From: Eubacteriales bacterium
Lineage (GTDB): Bacteria; Bacillota; Clostridia; Oscillospirales; Butyricicoccaceae
Length of the DNA: 64,000 nucleotides
Reading direction: 5' to 3'
Assembly: GCA_030524285.1 (NCBI GenBank)
Contig: JAUNGQ010000008.1
Location: 28,979-92,978 of the forward strand
Made by a program: the position numbers and the translations under genes. Under the pieces are notes generated by a model. That model was not told the DNA's origin, searched no databases, and saw only the letters and a list, made by a program, of their open reading frames with translations. This document shows, piece by piece, positions 52,500 to 62,342 of this stretch; the first letter of the stretch is position 1, and each line of letters starts with the position of its first letter.

Positions 52500-54014
52500 A
52501 TGAAAAAACCGTTAATACTCATTATTATGGACGGCTTTGGCCTGCGCGACAGCGATATGGGCAACGCAATCCATGCTGCAAAACATCCGAACCTGACCCG
52601 TATTTTTGGTGAAAACCCGACTACCCAGCTGGGCGCTTCCGGACTGGACGTTGGTTTGCCGGATGGTCAGATGGGTAACAGTGAGGTTGGACACACCAAT
52701 ATCGGCGCAGGGCGCGTGGTATATCAGGAGCTGACCCGCATCACCAAGCAAATTCAGGATGGCCCGTTCTTCGAGAACGAAGCATTTATGGGCGCTGTTG
52801 AAAACTGTAAAAAGCATGACAGTGCACTGCATATCTATGGTCTGATGAGTGACGGCGGCGTGCATTCCCACATTGAGCATATCTTCGGCCTGCTGGAACT
52901 GGCTAAGAGAAATGGCCTGACCAAGGTATTTGTACACTGCTTCATGGATGGACGTGACGTTCCGCCAACCTCCGGTATCGATTATATCCGTCAGCTGTCT
53001 GCTAAGATGGACGAGCTGGGTGTCGGTAAGATCGCAACCATCGAAGGCCGTTACTATGCCATGGATCGTGACAACCGTTTCGAGCGTGTTGTCAAGGCAT
53101 ATTCTGCTATGGTATATGGCGAAGGCGAGTACAACCCGGATCCGGTTGCTGCGATGCAGGCTTCCTATGATGCAGGCGTGACCGATGAATTTATCGTTCC
53201 GGTTGTGATTACCAAGGATGCATGCATTCAGGAAAACGATTCCATTATCTTTGCAAACTTCCGTCCGGACCGTGCGCGTGAAATCACCCGCACCTTTGTT
53301 GATCCGGAATTTGACGGCTTCGAGCGCAGAAATGGCTGCTTCCCGGTATACTATGTCTGCATGACGCAGTATGATGCAACCATGCCGAATGTGCACATTG
53401 CATTTAAACCGCAGTCTCTGGTCAACACCTTTGGCGAGTATATTGCAGAAAATGGTATGACCCAGCTGCGTATTGCCGAGACAGAGAAATATGCGCACGT
53501 AACCTTCTTCTTCAATGGCGGTGTCGAGGCTCCGTATCAGAATGAATCCCGTGATCTGATTGCTTCCCCGAAGGTTGCAACCTATGATTTACAGCCGGAA
53601 ATGAGCGCGTACAAGGTATGCGACAAGGTTGTTGAGGAAATCAAGAGCGGCAAGTTTGATGTCATCATTCTGAACTATGCGAACTGTGATATGGTAGGCC
53701 ATACAGGTGTATTTGATGCCGCTGTTAAGGCAGTAGATGCCGTTGACGAGTGTGTCGGCAAGACGGTTGACGCGATTCTGGAAATGGGTGGCGTTGCTAT
53801 GATTACAGCTGACCATGGTAATGCGGACCAGATGCTGGAGGAGGATGGTGTTTCTCCGTTTACAGCGCATTCCTGCAACCCGGTTCCGTTCTGCGTTGTT
53901 GGTTATCCGTGCACCCTGCATGAAGGCCGTCTGGCAGATATTGCGCCGACGATGCTGCAGGTACTTGGCCTGCCGCAGCCGGCAGAGATGGATGGCAAGT
54001 CCCTGATGGATTGA
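52500..54014 (+). CDS. gpmI: 2,3-bisphosphoglycerate-independent phosphoglycerate mutase
   Basis: Manganese-dependent mutase converting 3- to 2-phosphoglycerate. IIMDGFGLRDSDMGNAIHAA holds the first metal ligands, DGQMGNSEVGHTNIGAG the catalytic Ser, and ITADHGNADQM a second metal site. 504 residues, standard for the iPGM form typical of spore formers, where Mn and pH regulate it. GAGG lies 6 bases before the ATG. Confidence 0.98.
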   Translation: MKKPLILIIMDGFGLRDSDMGNAIHAAKHPNLTRIFGENPTTQLGASGLDVGLPDGQMGNSEVGHTNIGAGRVVYQELTRITKQIQDGPFFENEAFMGAVENCKKHDSALHIYGLMSDGGVHSHIEHIFGLLELAKRNGLTKVFVHCFMDGRDVPPTSGIDYIRQLSAKMDELGVGKIATIEGRYYAMDRDNRFERVVKAYSAMVYGEGEYNPDPVAAMQASYDAGVTDEFIVPVVITKDACIQENDSIIFANFRPDRAREITRTFVDPEFDGFERRNGCFPVYYVCMTQYDATMPNVHIAFKPQSLVNTFGEYIAENGMTQLRIAETEKYAHVTFFFNGGVEAPYQNESRDLIASPKVATYDLQPEMSAYKVCDKVVEEIKSGKFDVIILNYANCDMVGHTGVFDAAVKAVDAVDECVGKTVDAILEMGGVAMITADHGNADQMLEEDGVSPFTAHSCNPVPFCVVGYPCTLHEGRLADIAPTMLQVLGLPQPAEMDGKSLMD

Positions 54015-54140
54015 TTTTCAGTGGATCAACAGGACTTTCCTTGAAAGGCTCTATCCTTGGAGGGGCTGTCTGTGTCATCGGCTCGGACAGAGGAAATGAT
54101 AGTATACGTCCTGTGATTACCTGACTGAAACTGATTTTTG

Positions 54141-55578
<1,438 letters not shown>

Positions 55579-55582
55579 AAAT

Positions 55583-55846
55583 AAGGCTCCCTCACATGAG
55601 GGAGCTGTCAGCGAAGCTGACGGAGGGTCGCGTGCTGCTGAATGCAGCCGAGCGTTAGCGAGAGCGAGCCCCCGGCTAACGTAACAAAACCATTTCCGTT
55701 TTCACTTCTTACAGGTATTCTAAAACCATGCCGAACTTGCTTTATAGAAGCAAGTTTTCGTCATGATCATTGTTTCAGAATAACCTGCACCAAGGTCCAC
55801 CACCGCTGCGCGGCAAATCCACCTCCCTCGAAGAGGGAGGCTTGGG
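55583..55846 (+). repeat. GC-rich hairpin repeat element, copy 2
   Basis: AAGGCTCCCTCACATGAGGGAG at the left end is followed by GTCAGC-GAA-GCTGAC at 55608-55622, a core TCGCGTGCTGCTGAATGCAG at 55628, and CGGCTAACGTAACAAAACC ending at 55691. A GTTTCAGAATAACCTGCACC segment lies at 55772 and the right end is CCTCCCTC-GAA-GAGGGAGG at 55822-55840. The first stem differs from copy 1 in sequence but keeps pairing. It lies between convergent eno and the ArAE-type gene. Confidence 0.85.
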
Positions 55847-55852
55847 TATACA

Positions 55853-56773
55853 TTACAGATCAATTAGTTGGGTCAGGTAATCATTGGAATCCAGAAAGAT
55901 TTTCAGGTAGTAATTGAAAACGATGGTATCGTTTTCATCACAGACGCCTGCAAGAATATTATCCTTGTTCTGTCTTTGTGATTTCATGCCGAGCGCCTGC
56001 ATCCGGGCAAGATTTTCCGGGGACGGGCTGGGAGTAGTATCGATGCTGCAAATACTGATTAGCGCGTCACGCATTTTCCAGCTGAGCTGTTGACAGCCGC
56101 GCAGATGGGCAACCTCTGATTTTTTCAGAGACTTGTTCATACGCTCATCCAGAAGGATGTTGATATTATGGTCCAGATCATTCATTTTATTGCGCAGATC
56201 ACGCAGATCCGGGATACGTCCGCGCAGGACACGCTCTTCCAGCAAAGGAAGCATTGCCTGCTGCGCACGGATAATCCCCTTTTTTGTATGATTTGCGCCA
56301 CTATACGGGCGGATAAACATATTCACTGCCAGCGCAATACCGGTACCAATCGCAGTGTCACGGAAACGCAGCAGGCCATAGATCACATTGCCTGTCGCGG
56401 GAATGTCCTTGAGACAGCAACAGAACACAACGCAGGCAAGGCTTGTAATACCCGGTTTCATATGCATGAGATTGCAGACGGTTATCATGATGATAACACC
56501 GATAAAGCAGCCAAGTGCGTAATGTCCGGTAAAGGCAACCGTGAAAATCATGGCAAGGATTGCGCCAACCAGATTTCCAAAAATCATATCGCGGGCAGAA
56601 CGAAGGGAAGCTGTAATAGAGGAATCCATACAGCCCAGTGCGCCGATGGCAAGAAATGGCGGATATGGACTGTTGATCGTGTACCCCACAACAACAGCAA
56701 GTCCGCAGGCAAGGGCAGTTTTAAAGGTACGCATACCGATCAGAAGCGGCATGTGCTTTCCAGTTGAGTTCAT
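55853..56773 (-). CDS. Aromatic acid exporter (ArAE/FUSC) family protein
   Basis: Membrane protein of the aromatic-acid exporter 1 type within the FUSC superfamily. Four to six N-terminal helices (FKTALACGLAVVVGYTINSP and following) precede a C-terminal cytoplasmic helical domain of about 150 residues. RSARDMIFGNLVGAILAMIF is the conserved loop. The ATG at 56773 is chosen with AAGGTG six bases upstream, because the in-frame ATG at 56839 lies inside the -10 box of the promoter and could not be in its transcript. 306 residues. Substrate is unknown. Confidence 0.78.
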   Translation of the reverse strand: MNSTGKHMPLLIGMRTFKTALACGLAVVVGYTINSPYPPFLAIGALGCMDSSITASLRSARDMIFGNLVGAILAMIFTVAFTGHYALGCFIGVIIMITVCNLMHMKPGITSLACVVFCCCLKDIPATGNVIYGLLRFRDTAIGTGIALAVNMFIRPYSGANHTKKGIIRAQQAMLPLLEERVLRGRIPDLRDLRNKMNDLDHNINILLDERMNKSLKKSEVAHLRGCQQLSWKMRDALISICSIDTTPSPSPENLARMQALGMKSQRQNKDNILAGVCDENDTIVFNYYLKIFLDSNDYLTQLIDL

Positions 56774-56837
56774 TGCTTTCACCTTAAAATTCTCATAAGC
56801 TTTTAGATATACAGAATCTGTCAAAATTGCGTTCTTC

Positions 56838-56865
56838 ATTATAACACGTTCTGTCGTATCGTCAA
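56838..56865 (-). promoter_or_regulatory. Promoter of the ArAE-type gene
   Basis: On the minus strand TTGACG (56860-56865) and TATAAT (56838-56843) are 16 bases apart; predicted start near 56831. Confidence 0.7.
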
Positions 56866-56956
56866 CCTGTAAAGCGCACAGATTGCGTAATATTGTTGTA
56901 TTTGCTGGGAATTGGCATGGAAATAAAAGAAAATTTGGGAATATTTTATGGAAAGA

Positions 56957-56986
56957 TTGACAGATTGGATTGCAATGTGGTAACAT
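56957..56986 (+). promoter_or_regulatory. Candidate promoter of the small acidic protein gene
   Basis: TTGACA at 56957-56962 and TAACAT at 56981-56986, 18 bases apart. The leader of about 115 bases has two GC-rich hairpins: CCGCCG/CGGCGG at 57035-57054 and CCGCGG twice at 57074-57089. Confidence 0.5.
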
Positions 56987-57108
56987 ATAACTAATCAGGG
57001 ACGGTAAAGCTGCCCTGTTGTCATGGAAGCCTTGCCGCCGCATTTTGTCGGCGGGAGAAATGAATATCATTACCCGCGGAGTCCCGCGGCGAGAGGGAGA
57101 TTTTAACA

Positions 57109-57450
57109 ATGGGTGCAAAGAAAAACGATAGTCTGAAGAAAATTGGCATTGGTGTTGCAGTTGCAGGCGCGGCAGCGGGCGCAGTTGCAGCAGGCGTTGC
57201 TGCTTACAAGCATAGCAAGAGTGAGCAGGTTTATCATGAAGCTGAACTGAAGGCTATGAGTGAGCTGGATGATATGAATGCTGAAAACGAAGCTTGCGAA
57301 GCTGTTGAGGAAGCTCCTGCAGAAGAGCAGATGACCATCGAAGAGACTCCGGTTGAAGAGGCTGAAACAGAGGAGGAAGCTCCTGCAGAAGAAAAAGCGG
57401 AAGAGGCTGAAGATGAAGCCGAAGAGGATGAGGAGTCTGACGAAGACTAA
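57109..57450 (+). CDS. Small acidic membrane-anchored protein
   Basis: 113 residues: a basic start, one Gly/Ala-rich membrane helix at about 12-32 (IGIGVAVAGAAAGAVAAGVA), then a tail that is almost entirely Glu, Ala, Pro and Asp (EEAPAEEKAEEAEDEAEEDE). It loosely resembles YtxH-like proteins but has no motif that names a function. The tail is encoded by imprecise repeats of GAAGAAGCTCCTGCAGAAGA type at 57308-57400. GAGGGAGA lies 8 bases before the ATG. Strong promoter and terminator suggest good expression. Confidence 0.75.
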   Translation: MGAKKNDSLKKIGIGVAVAGAAAGAVAAGVAAYKHSKSEQVYHEAELKAMSELDDMNAENEACEAVEEAPAEEQMTIEETPVEEAETEEEAPAEEKAEEAEDEAEEDEESDED

Positions 57451-57471
57451 TTGTCGAATCAAAAAGCACAG

Positions 57472-57504
57472 ACAGGCGGGACATTGTTGTACTGCCTGTT
57501 TTTT
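57472..57504 (+). terminator. Terminator after the small acidic protein gene
   Basis: ACAGGC at 57472-57477 pairs with GCCTGT at 57494-57499, followed by a T run. Confidence 0.75.
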
Positions 57505-57509
57505 CTGTC

Positions 57510-57538
57510 TGGAAAGATGGCAGGGTATGTGGTATACT
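57510..57538 (+). promoter_or_regulatory. Promoter of the radical SAM gene
   Basis: TGGAAA at 57510-57515, 17 bases, TATACT at 57533-57538, with TGG before the -10 as an extended element. Confidence 0.65.
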
Positions 57539-57579
57539 ATATGCAATCTATCATTTCTGATTGTTAAGGAGTCTTTTTT

Positions 57580-58449
57580 ATGAGATATGAAGGAAGAGTA
57601 TTCCGTCCGCCGTCTGAGGCGTACAGCTTGATTGTACAGGTAACCATCGGTTGCAGCCACAACAAATGCACCTTCTGTGACATGTATAAGGAAAAGCAGT
57701 TCCATCTGCGTAAGCTGGAAGACGTGCTGGAGGACTTTGATCTTGCACGTCAGGCCTATCGTCATATCGAACGCGTTTTCCTTGCAGATGGCGATGCCCT
57801 GATGCGCCGGACAGAGGACCTTGTTGTCATCTTGGAGCATATTCGCCGGGTTATTCCGGAATGCACCCGTGTTACCAGCTATGGCTCACCGAAGAGTATC
57901 TTGACCAAGACGCCGGAACAGCTCAAGCTACTGCGTTCTCTGGGCTTGAAGATGATTTATCTCGGATTGGAGTCCGGGTGTGATGATGTTCTGACCCATA
58001 TTAACAAGGGCGTCGGTGTAGATGACATCGTGCGTGCCGGACAGATGGTAAAGGATGCAGGCATGAAGCTGTCGGTTACGGCAATCAATGGCTTAGGCGG
58101 TACGGAACTATGGCGGGAACATGCCATTGGTACGGCAGATGCATTTTCCCGCATGAATCCGGATTATATCGGCCTGTTGACATTGATGTTTGAAGGAGAT
58201 GTTCCGTTGCGCAAGGAATGGGAGGAAGGAAAGTTCCAGCTGTTGACAGCTCCACAGGTGGCGCAGGAAACCCTGCTGATGCTGGAACATATTGACAGCG
58301 AGGGCAGTGTTTTTCGTTCCAACCATGCATCTAATTATCTTACCCTCAAGGGGACGCTGAATCGAGATCGTGAAGTGCTGTGCAATCAGCTGCGCCGTGC
58401 ACTGGAGGGCGAAATCGGCTATAAGAAGGAATATTTCCGCGCATTGTGA
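57580..58449 (+). CDS. Radical SAM protein with CX4CX2C cluster motif
   Basis: Radical SAM enzyme, 289 residues, binding a 4Fe-4S cluster by Cys25-X4-Cys30-X2-Cys33 (TIGCSHNKCTFCDMYK) rather than the canonical CX3CX2C. A partial TIM barrel follows, with VFLADGDALMR and IYLGLESGCDDVLTHINKG as the SAM-binding strands. Members of this group are widespread in anaerobes and annotated only generally; the reaction is unknown. AAGGAG at 57566-57571 lies 8 bases before the ATG. Single-gene unit with its own promoter and terminator. Confidence 0.88.
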   Translation: MRYEGRVFRPPSEAYSLIVQVTIGCSHNKCTFCDMYKEKQFHLRKLEDVLEDFDLARQAYRHIERVFLADGDALMRRTEDLVVILEHIRRVIPECTRVTSYGSPKSILTKTPEQLKLLRSLGLKMIYLGLESGCDDVLTHINKGVGVDDIVRAGQMVKDAGMKLSVTAINGLGGTELWREHAIGTADAFSRMNPDYIGLLTLMFEGDVPLRKEWEEGKFQLLTAPQVAQETLLMLEHIDSEGSVFRSNHASNYLTLKGTLNRDREVLCNQLRRALEGEIGYKKEYFRAL

Positions 58450-58472
58450 TAGAATCAGAAATATTTTTTGCT

Positions 58473-58517
58473 ATTCCGGCTTTCACTGCTGAAAAGTGAG
58501 AGCTGGGATATTTTTTT
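58473..58517 (+). terminator. Terminator after the radical SAM gene
   Basis: A 15-pair stem (58473-58487 with 58495-58509, three wobble pairs) followed by A and seven Ts. Confidence 0.85.
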
Positions 58518-58631
58518 GTGTCTATCCGATGTCTGTTGCAAAAAAATGGGAGAAAATTCCATACAAAATCCCTTTTTCTTTTGTGTCAGGCGTGCTACAA
58601 TAATAACAACAAAACAAAGGAGATGATGCCG

Positions 58632-59243
58632 ATGGATTCTGTGTCCCATACAACAGTTGCACACTATCTGCTGGATTATGTGGAAAAAACAGACGGCGTT
58701 TCATTTGATCGTAAGGCATTCTGTTTTGGAAATTTAAAGCCGGACTTGAAGGGAGAATATCTGACAAAACGGCATTACCCGTCTTTGATGTTTGATGAAG
58801 TCATGCAGCGTATTCGGGATTTCATACAGAGATTTCATATCTGTGAAATGAATGGTGCGAAGCTCAGCGAGGAGCTGGGTGTGATTTGCCATTATATTAC
58901 CGATTTTTTCAGCTTTCCACACAATGATGATATTTATCATGGAAACCTGATGGCACACTATATTTATGAAAAACAGACCAGTATGACCATTTACTGGCGT
59001 ATCAATAAAACGAAATTTGATAACTGGGCAAGGGAGATGTGGAACAGGATTCCGCAGACACCGGATGCCTTGATTGCGTTTCTGATCGAACAGCACCGAA
59101 GCTATGTTGCACAGGCGTCTCACAGCATCAATGACGATATTTCTCATATCTGCCGTGTACTGGCAACCGTTGTTTGCTCCCTAATCCATATGACAGGTAC
59201 AACTGCTGTAGCATTCCAGACAAGATTGAGACAAACTGCATAA
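58632..59243 (+). CDS. Zinc-dependent phospholipase C-like protein
   Basis: Matches the zinc-dependent phospholipase C family found in Clostridia, by HTTVAHYLLDYVEKT, FCFGNLKPDLKGEYLTKRH and the metal-site-like ICHYITDFFSFPHN. 203 residues, with no signal peptide, so it is probably cytoplasmic and not a secreted toxin. The ATG at 58632 is chosen, 9 bases after GGAG (58619-58622); the ATG at 58626 is only 3 bases away. TGCTACAAT at 58593-58601 is an extended -10. Activity on lipids is unproven for this subgroup. Confidence 0.72.
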   Translation: MDSVSHTTVAHYLLDYVEKTDGVSFDRKAFCFGNLKPDLKGEYLTKRHYPSLMFDEVMQRIRDFIQRFHICEMNGAKLSEELGVICHYITDFFSFPHNDDIYHGNLMAHYIYEKQTSMTIYWRINKTKFDNWAREMWNRIPQTPDALIAFLIEQHRSYVAQASHSINDDISHICRVLATVVCSLIHMTGTTAVAFQTRLRQTA

Positions 59244-59248
59244 CCGAA

Positions 59249-59280
59249 AGCCCTCTCTGCTGGCAGAGAGGGCTGTTTTT
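59249..59280 (+). terminator. Terminator after the phospholipase C-like gene
   Basis: AGCCCTCTCTG at 59249-59259 pairs perfectly with CAGAGAGGGCT at 59264-59274, then G and five Ts. Confidence 0.9.
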
Positions 59281-59292
59281 ATATCAGGATGC

Positions 59293-59321
59293 TTGCGAAG
59301 CTGTGCGCCATGTGATAAGAT
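59293..59321 (+). promoter_or_regulatory. Promoter of the NifX-like gene
   Basis: TTGCGA at 59293-59298 and TAAGAT at 59316-59321, 17 bases apart. Confidence 0.55.
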
Positions 59322-59354
59322 TACGATGAGAGAAACAAAAGGAGTCGAATACAT

Positions 59355-59771
59355 ATGAAAATTGCAGCAGCATATGAAAACGGGCAGGTATGTCAGAGCT
59401 TCAGCAAGACAAAGCAGTTTAAAGTATATACGATTGAACAGGACCGCATTGTAAACATGGAAATTGTCGATGTTCATGGGGAAGACGGACATGAATTGCG
59501 TACCGCATTGCTCAAGGAGCAGGGGATTGGTATTCTTGTCTGTGGAAAAATCGATATGCCTGCGCAGATGGAGTTGATGCAGGTAGGCATTGCGCCATTT
59601 CCGGGCGCATATGGTGATGCAGATATGCAGGTTGGCGCATTATTTGTTCATATGCTGGAAAGCGAAAAGAAAACAAAAGAAGCGGAAAGCTGCGTGGAAA
59701 CAGACGAGCATTCCTGTGAAACCTGTGCGCATCGCAACCAGTGCGAGGATTATGCGGCAAAGAAAAACTAA
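59355..59771 (+). CDS. NifX/NifB-like dinitrogenase cofactor-type protein
   Basis: Small iron-binding fold of the dinitrogenase FeMo-cofactor biosynthesis family, which in non-fixing anaerobes has no known role. KIAAAYENGQVCQSFSKTKQ and ILVCGKIDMPAQMELMQVGI are typical. The C-terminus adds four cysteines, Cys113, Cys121-X2-Cys124 and Cys130 (SCETCAHRNQC), which could bind a metal or cluster. 138 residues. GGAG lies 10 bases before the ATG. There are no nif genes nearby. Confidence 0.85.
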   Translation: MKIAAAYENGQVCQSFSKTKQFKVYTIEQDRIVNMEIVDVHGEDGHELRTALLKEQGIGILVCGKIDMPAQMELMQVGIAPFPGAYGDADMQVGALFVHMLESEKKTKEAESCVETDEHSCETCAHRNQCEDYAAKKN

Positions 59772-59784
59772 ATGGATCACAAAG

Positions 59785-59808
59785 AAAGCTCCCGTGGAAG
59801 GGAGCTTT
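59785..59808. terminator. Bidirectional terminator between convergent genes
   Basis: AAAGCTCCC at 59785-59793 pairs with GGGAGCTTT at 59800-59808; it serves the NifX-like gene on plus and the GH10-like gene on minus. Confidence 0.7.
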
Positions 59809-59818
59809 GTTCATAGGT

Positions 59819-61117
59819 TTAATTTCCCCATTGTTGTGTTACGATACTACTGAGTCCATCGGTTTGCGTCAAATTGCGATAGCTGAACAGCGCACAGCCA
59901 TGGATGCCGTTGATGCTGCGGGAGAGATCAATTTGCCGTCCAATTTCTGCACAGCCGTCGGTTTTCCAAACAGAGCCATAGGTTTCATCTCCGATTTTAT
60001 AGGCTGCCAGACCAAGAATCAGTTTGACGTCAGTGTTGATAACCTGACGGGACCACCAGTTGGCTAAGGTTTCAAAATCTGCTGTGTTGTCACCAATGTG
60101 CCAGTAAATCTGCGGGCAGATATAATCAATCCAACCATTTTTAATCCATGTAATGGAATCGGCATAGGACGAAGTATAGTGCTCATAGCCGTTTGTATCG
60201 CTTCCGCCAAATGAATTGATACCTTTGTTGCGCCAGATACCGGAAGGGCTGATACCGAATTGGCAGTTGGAATGGATCGCTTTCTCATGTACGGTTTGTC
60301 CAACCTGCTGGACAAGCTGATTGACATTGTCGCGCCGCCAGTCTGCAATCGAAAGCTCGGTATCGGAAGCAGAATATGCATCTGCATCGTCGAAATCCGT
60401 AGAGGGATAAAAGTAATCATCGAACTGTATACCATCCACAGCGTAGTTGCTGACAATTTCAGCAACGCCGTCACAGATCAGCTGCCGGACTTCGGCCAGT
60501 CCTGGATTAAAATAGTAGCTTCCCTCGCATTCTACAACCCATTCGGGATGTTGCTTGGCAGGAGAATCCGAAGGCAGAGAATTGAAATCTGTTTTGGCAT
60601 ATTCTCCCGCACAGATGCGGTAAGGATTGATCCACGCTTCCAGACGTAGGTTTCGGGCATGTGCCTGCGTGATCCAGTATTCCAATGGGTCAAAGCTATT
60701 TTCCGGTGCAGTACCGCAGCTTCCTGTCAGATACCGGCTCCATGGAAACAGACTGGAGGAATACAGTGCATCCGCAGATGGACGAACCTGTAAATAAACT
60801 GTATTGCCGCCGCAGGCCGCAATGTTGTCCAAAATTTCGTCGCATTCCGCTTTCAATTCCGCTTCATTCGTGGTTTGGGTGGAAGGGTAATCAATAGAGT
60901 ATGCGGTTGCAACCCAGACCGCACGGGTTTCCTTTACCGAAGACATCTGATACTGTTTGGTAGAAACAAAGCCGCTCCCTTCCGCTGTGTCTTCTGTGAC
61001 GATGGAATTGGAAAAGAGGATTGTTAAAAAATCCAACGGTGTGTAGCCGGTAGAATAGCATACCATACCGCAGACGAGGACAATAAACACAATGGTAAGC
61101 AGGAACAGTTTTTTCAT
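59819..61117 (-). CDS. GH10-like family (DUF187/YngK) lipoprotein-type hydrolase
   Basis: Exported glycoside hydrolase-like protein of the GHL10 (DUF187) family, thought to act on wall or spore glycans. The N-terminus is a signal or anchor (FLLTIVFIVLVCGMVCYSTG, with a Cys near residue 16). RAVWVATAYSIDYPS, VYLQVRPSADALYSS, EAWINPYRI and VDGIQFDDYFYPS form the barrel with the putative acidic residues; QFGISPSGIWRNKG is also conserved. 432 residues. GGAGGG lies about 6 bases before the ATG. Confidence 0.87.
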   Translation of the reverse strand: MKKLFLLTIVFIVLVCGMVCYSTGYTPLDFLTILFSNSIVTEDTAEGSGFVSTKQYQMSSVKETRAVWVATAYSIDYPSTQTTNEAELKAECDEILDNIAACGGNTVYLQVRPSADALYSSSLFPWSRYLTGSCGTAPENSFDPLEYWITQAHARNLRLEAWINPYRICAGEYAKTDFNSLPSDSPAKQHPEWVVECEGSYYFNPGLAEVRQLICDGVAEIVSNYAVDGIQFDDYFYPSTDFDDADAYSASDTELSIADWRRDNVNQLVQQVGQTVHEKAIHSNCQFGISPSGIWRNKGINSFGGSDTNGYEHYTSSYADSITWIKNGWIDYICPQIYWHIGDNTADFETLANWWSRQVINTDVKLILGLAAYKIGDETYGSVWKTDGCAEIGRQIDLSRSINGIHGCALFSYRNLTQTDGLSSIVTQQWGN

Positions 61118-61177
61118 CCAAATCCCTCCATTTCCTGATACATCCTACGCGGTACAGGCCCAGCTTATGCTAATTTC

Positions 61178-61206
61178 AGTCTACCATATTTTGTATGATT
61201 CGGCAA
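61178..61206 (-). promoter_or_regulatory. Promoter of the GH10-like gene
   Basis: TTGCCG (61201-61206) and TAGACT (61178-61183) on the minus strand, 17 bases apart, with TGG before the -10. Confidence 0.6.
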
Positions 61207-61283
61207 TGTAGCGGCTTTCATTTTCATCACAAATGAGGTATACTAAACAAGAAAGAGACATTAGAAAAACGGGAGGAATCAGG

Positions 61284-62009
61284 ATGTCTGCGTTTCAAAT
61301 GACGAAGGAATATGTACTTGATATCGGACATATCGATACAAAAGGTATGGCACGTCCATCTGCGATCGTTGAATTTATGCAGGATATTGCAACCTGTCAT
61401 GCGGAAGTTATGGGGCTTTCCGGCGAATGGCTGGCAGAGAAAAAAGCATTTTGGGTACTTTCTCGCTTGAAGTATCAGATGAAACGGCCACTGCGTCCAC
61501 ATGAAACCATCCGATTGACTACATTGGCGCGTGAAATCCGTGGGGCATCGTGGTATCGTGATTTTGTGATTGAGGCAGAAGAGGGGATCATCGGACATGC
61601 TCTTACGATCTGGGCCATTGTCAACTTGGAGACACGCCGTCTGATGCGCCCGAAAGTACTTGGTTTGGGCTTTGACAAACAGGATACCGGTTTTACGGAA
61701 ACGCTGAAAGCAATTCGGTCTGATGAGCTGGAGCCGTGCTTTGACCGTGTGGTACGGTACAGTGATATTGATGTGAACCGGCATCTGAATAATGTGAAGG
61801 CTGTGGATATCCTGTCAGATGCCTTTGGCTTGGAAACAGATGAAAAACGTTGGGTTTCCCAGCTTCAGGTTAATTATATTGCGGAAACCATTTGCGGGGC
61901 TGTGCTGAATATCCGGCGCGGAGCAGGCACAGCCAACAGCCTGTGTGTTTCTGCTTTTGAAGGGGAAAAAGAAAAGGTGCAGGCAGAAGTGATCTTTTCA
62001 ACACTTTGA
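61284..62009 (+). CDS. Acyl-ACP thioesterase
   Basis: Hydrolyses acyl-ACP to free fatty acid, a double hot-dog fold. FQMTKEYVLDIGHIDTKGMA and the C-terminal RVVRYSDIDVNRHLNNVKAV are the repeats; NRHLNN carries the catalytic Asn and His. The ATG at 61284, six bases after GGGAGGA (61271-61277), is the start; an upstream ATG at 61233 lies at the -10 box TATACT (61239-61244) and is not used. 241 residues. Confidence 0.9.
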   Translation: MSAFQMTKEYVLDIGHIDTKGMARPSAIVEFMQDIATCHAEVMGLSGEWLAEKKAFWVLSRLKYQMKRPLRPHETIRLTTLAREIRGASWYRDFVIEAEEGIIGHALTIWAIVNLETRRLMRPKVLGLGFDKQDTGFTETLKAIRSDELEPCFDRVVRYSDIDVNRHLNNVKAVDILSDAFGLETDEKRWVSQLQVNYIAETICGAVLNIRRGAGTANSLCVSAFEGEKEKVQAEVIFSTL

Positions 62010-62033
62010 GCCGGAAAAGGGAGGAGAAGGACT

Positions 62034-62342
62034 GTGAATCGTAAGGAGCTTCTGGATTGTGTGCTGGCCTGTTGTGAGCCGCGCCGTGTAATTTTATATG
62101 GTGAAAAATTTGTCGTGGACAGCCGGGATTTGAAGTCAGCGGATCTTTGTATTATTTTGGATGAATGTGATAAAAAGGCGCTGCTGAACAAGTTGTATCT
62201 CAGAATCAATATGCCGATTCCGGTACAGTTCCTGCTGTATCATACAGATGAATGGCAGACGCTGTTGCAGGATACCGGAAGCTATGCGTCTGCGATTGAA
62301 AAGAAGGGAACGGTGCTCTATGGCGAGACGGCGCAAGGGTAA
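62034..62342 (+). CDS. Degenerate nucleotidyltransferase-like protein
   Basis: 102 residues resembling the MNT-type minimal nucleotidyltransferase that accompanies HEPN proteins. RRVILYGEKFVVDSRDL aligns with the strand normally reading YLFGSRARGD, but the Gly-Ser is Gly-Glu, and SADLCIIL replaces the S-D-I-D pattern so one catalytic Asp is lost. It is therefore probably inactive. GTG start at 62034 with GGAGG 8 bases upstream. The HEPN gene starts within its last codons. Confidence 0.6.
   Translation: MNRKELLDCVLACCEPRRVILYGEKFVVDSRDLKSADLCIILDECDKKALLNKLYLRINMPIPVQFLLYHTDEWQTLLQDTGSYASAIEKKGTVLYGETAQG

Noticed and set aside
59355-59771. Nitrogen fixation locus
   Set aside because: Only an orphan NifX-like domain is present; no nifHDK or other nif genes are in the window.
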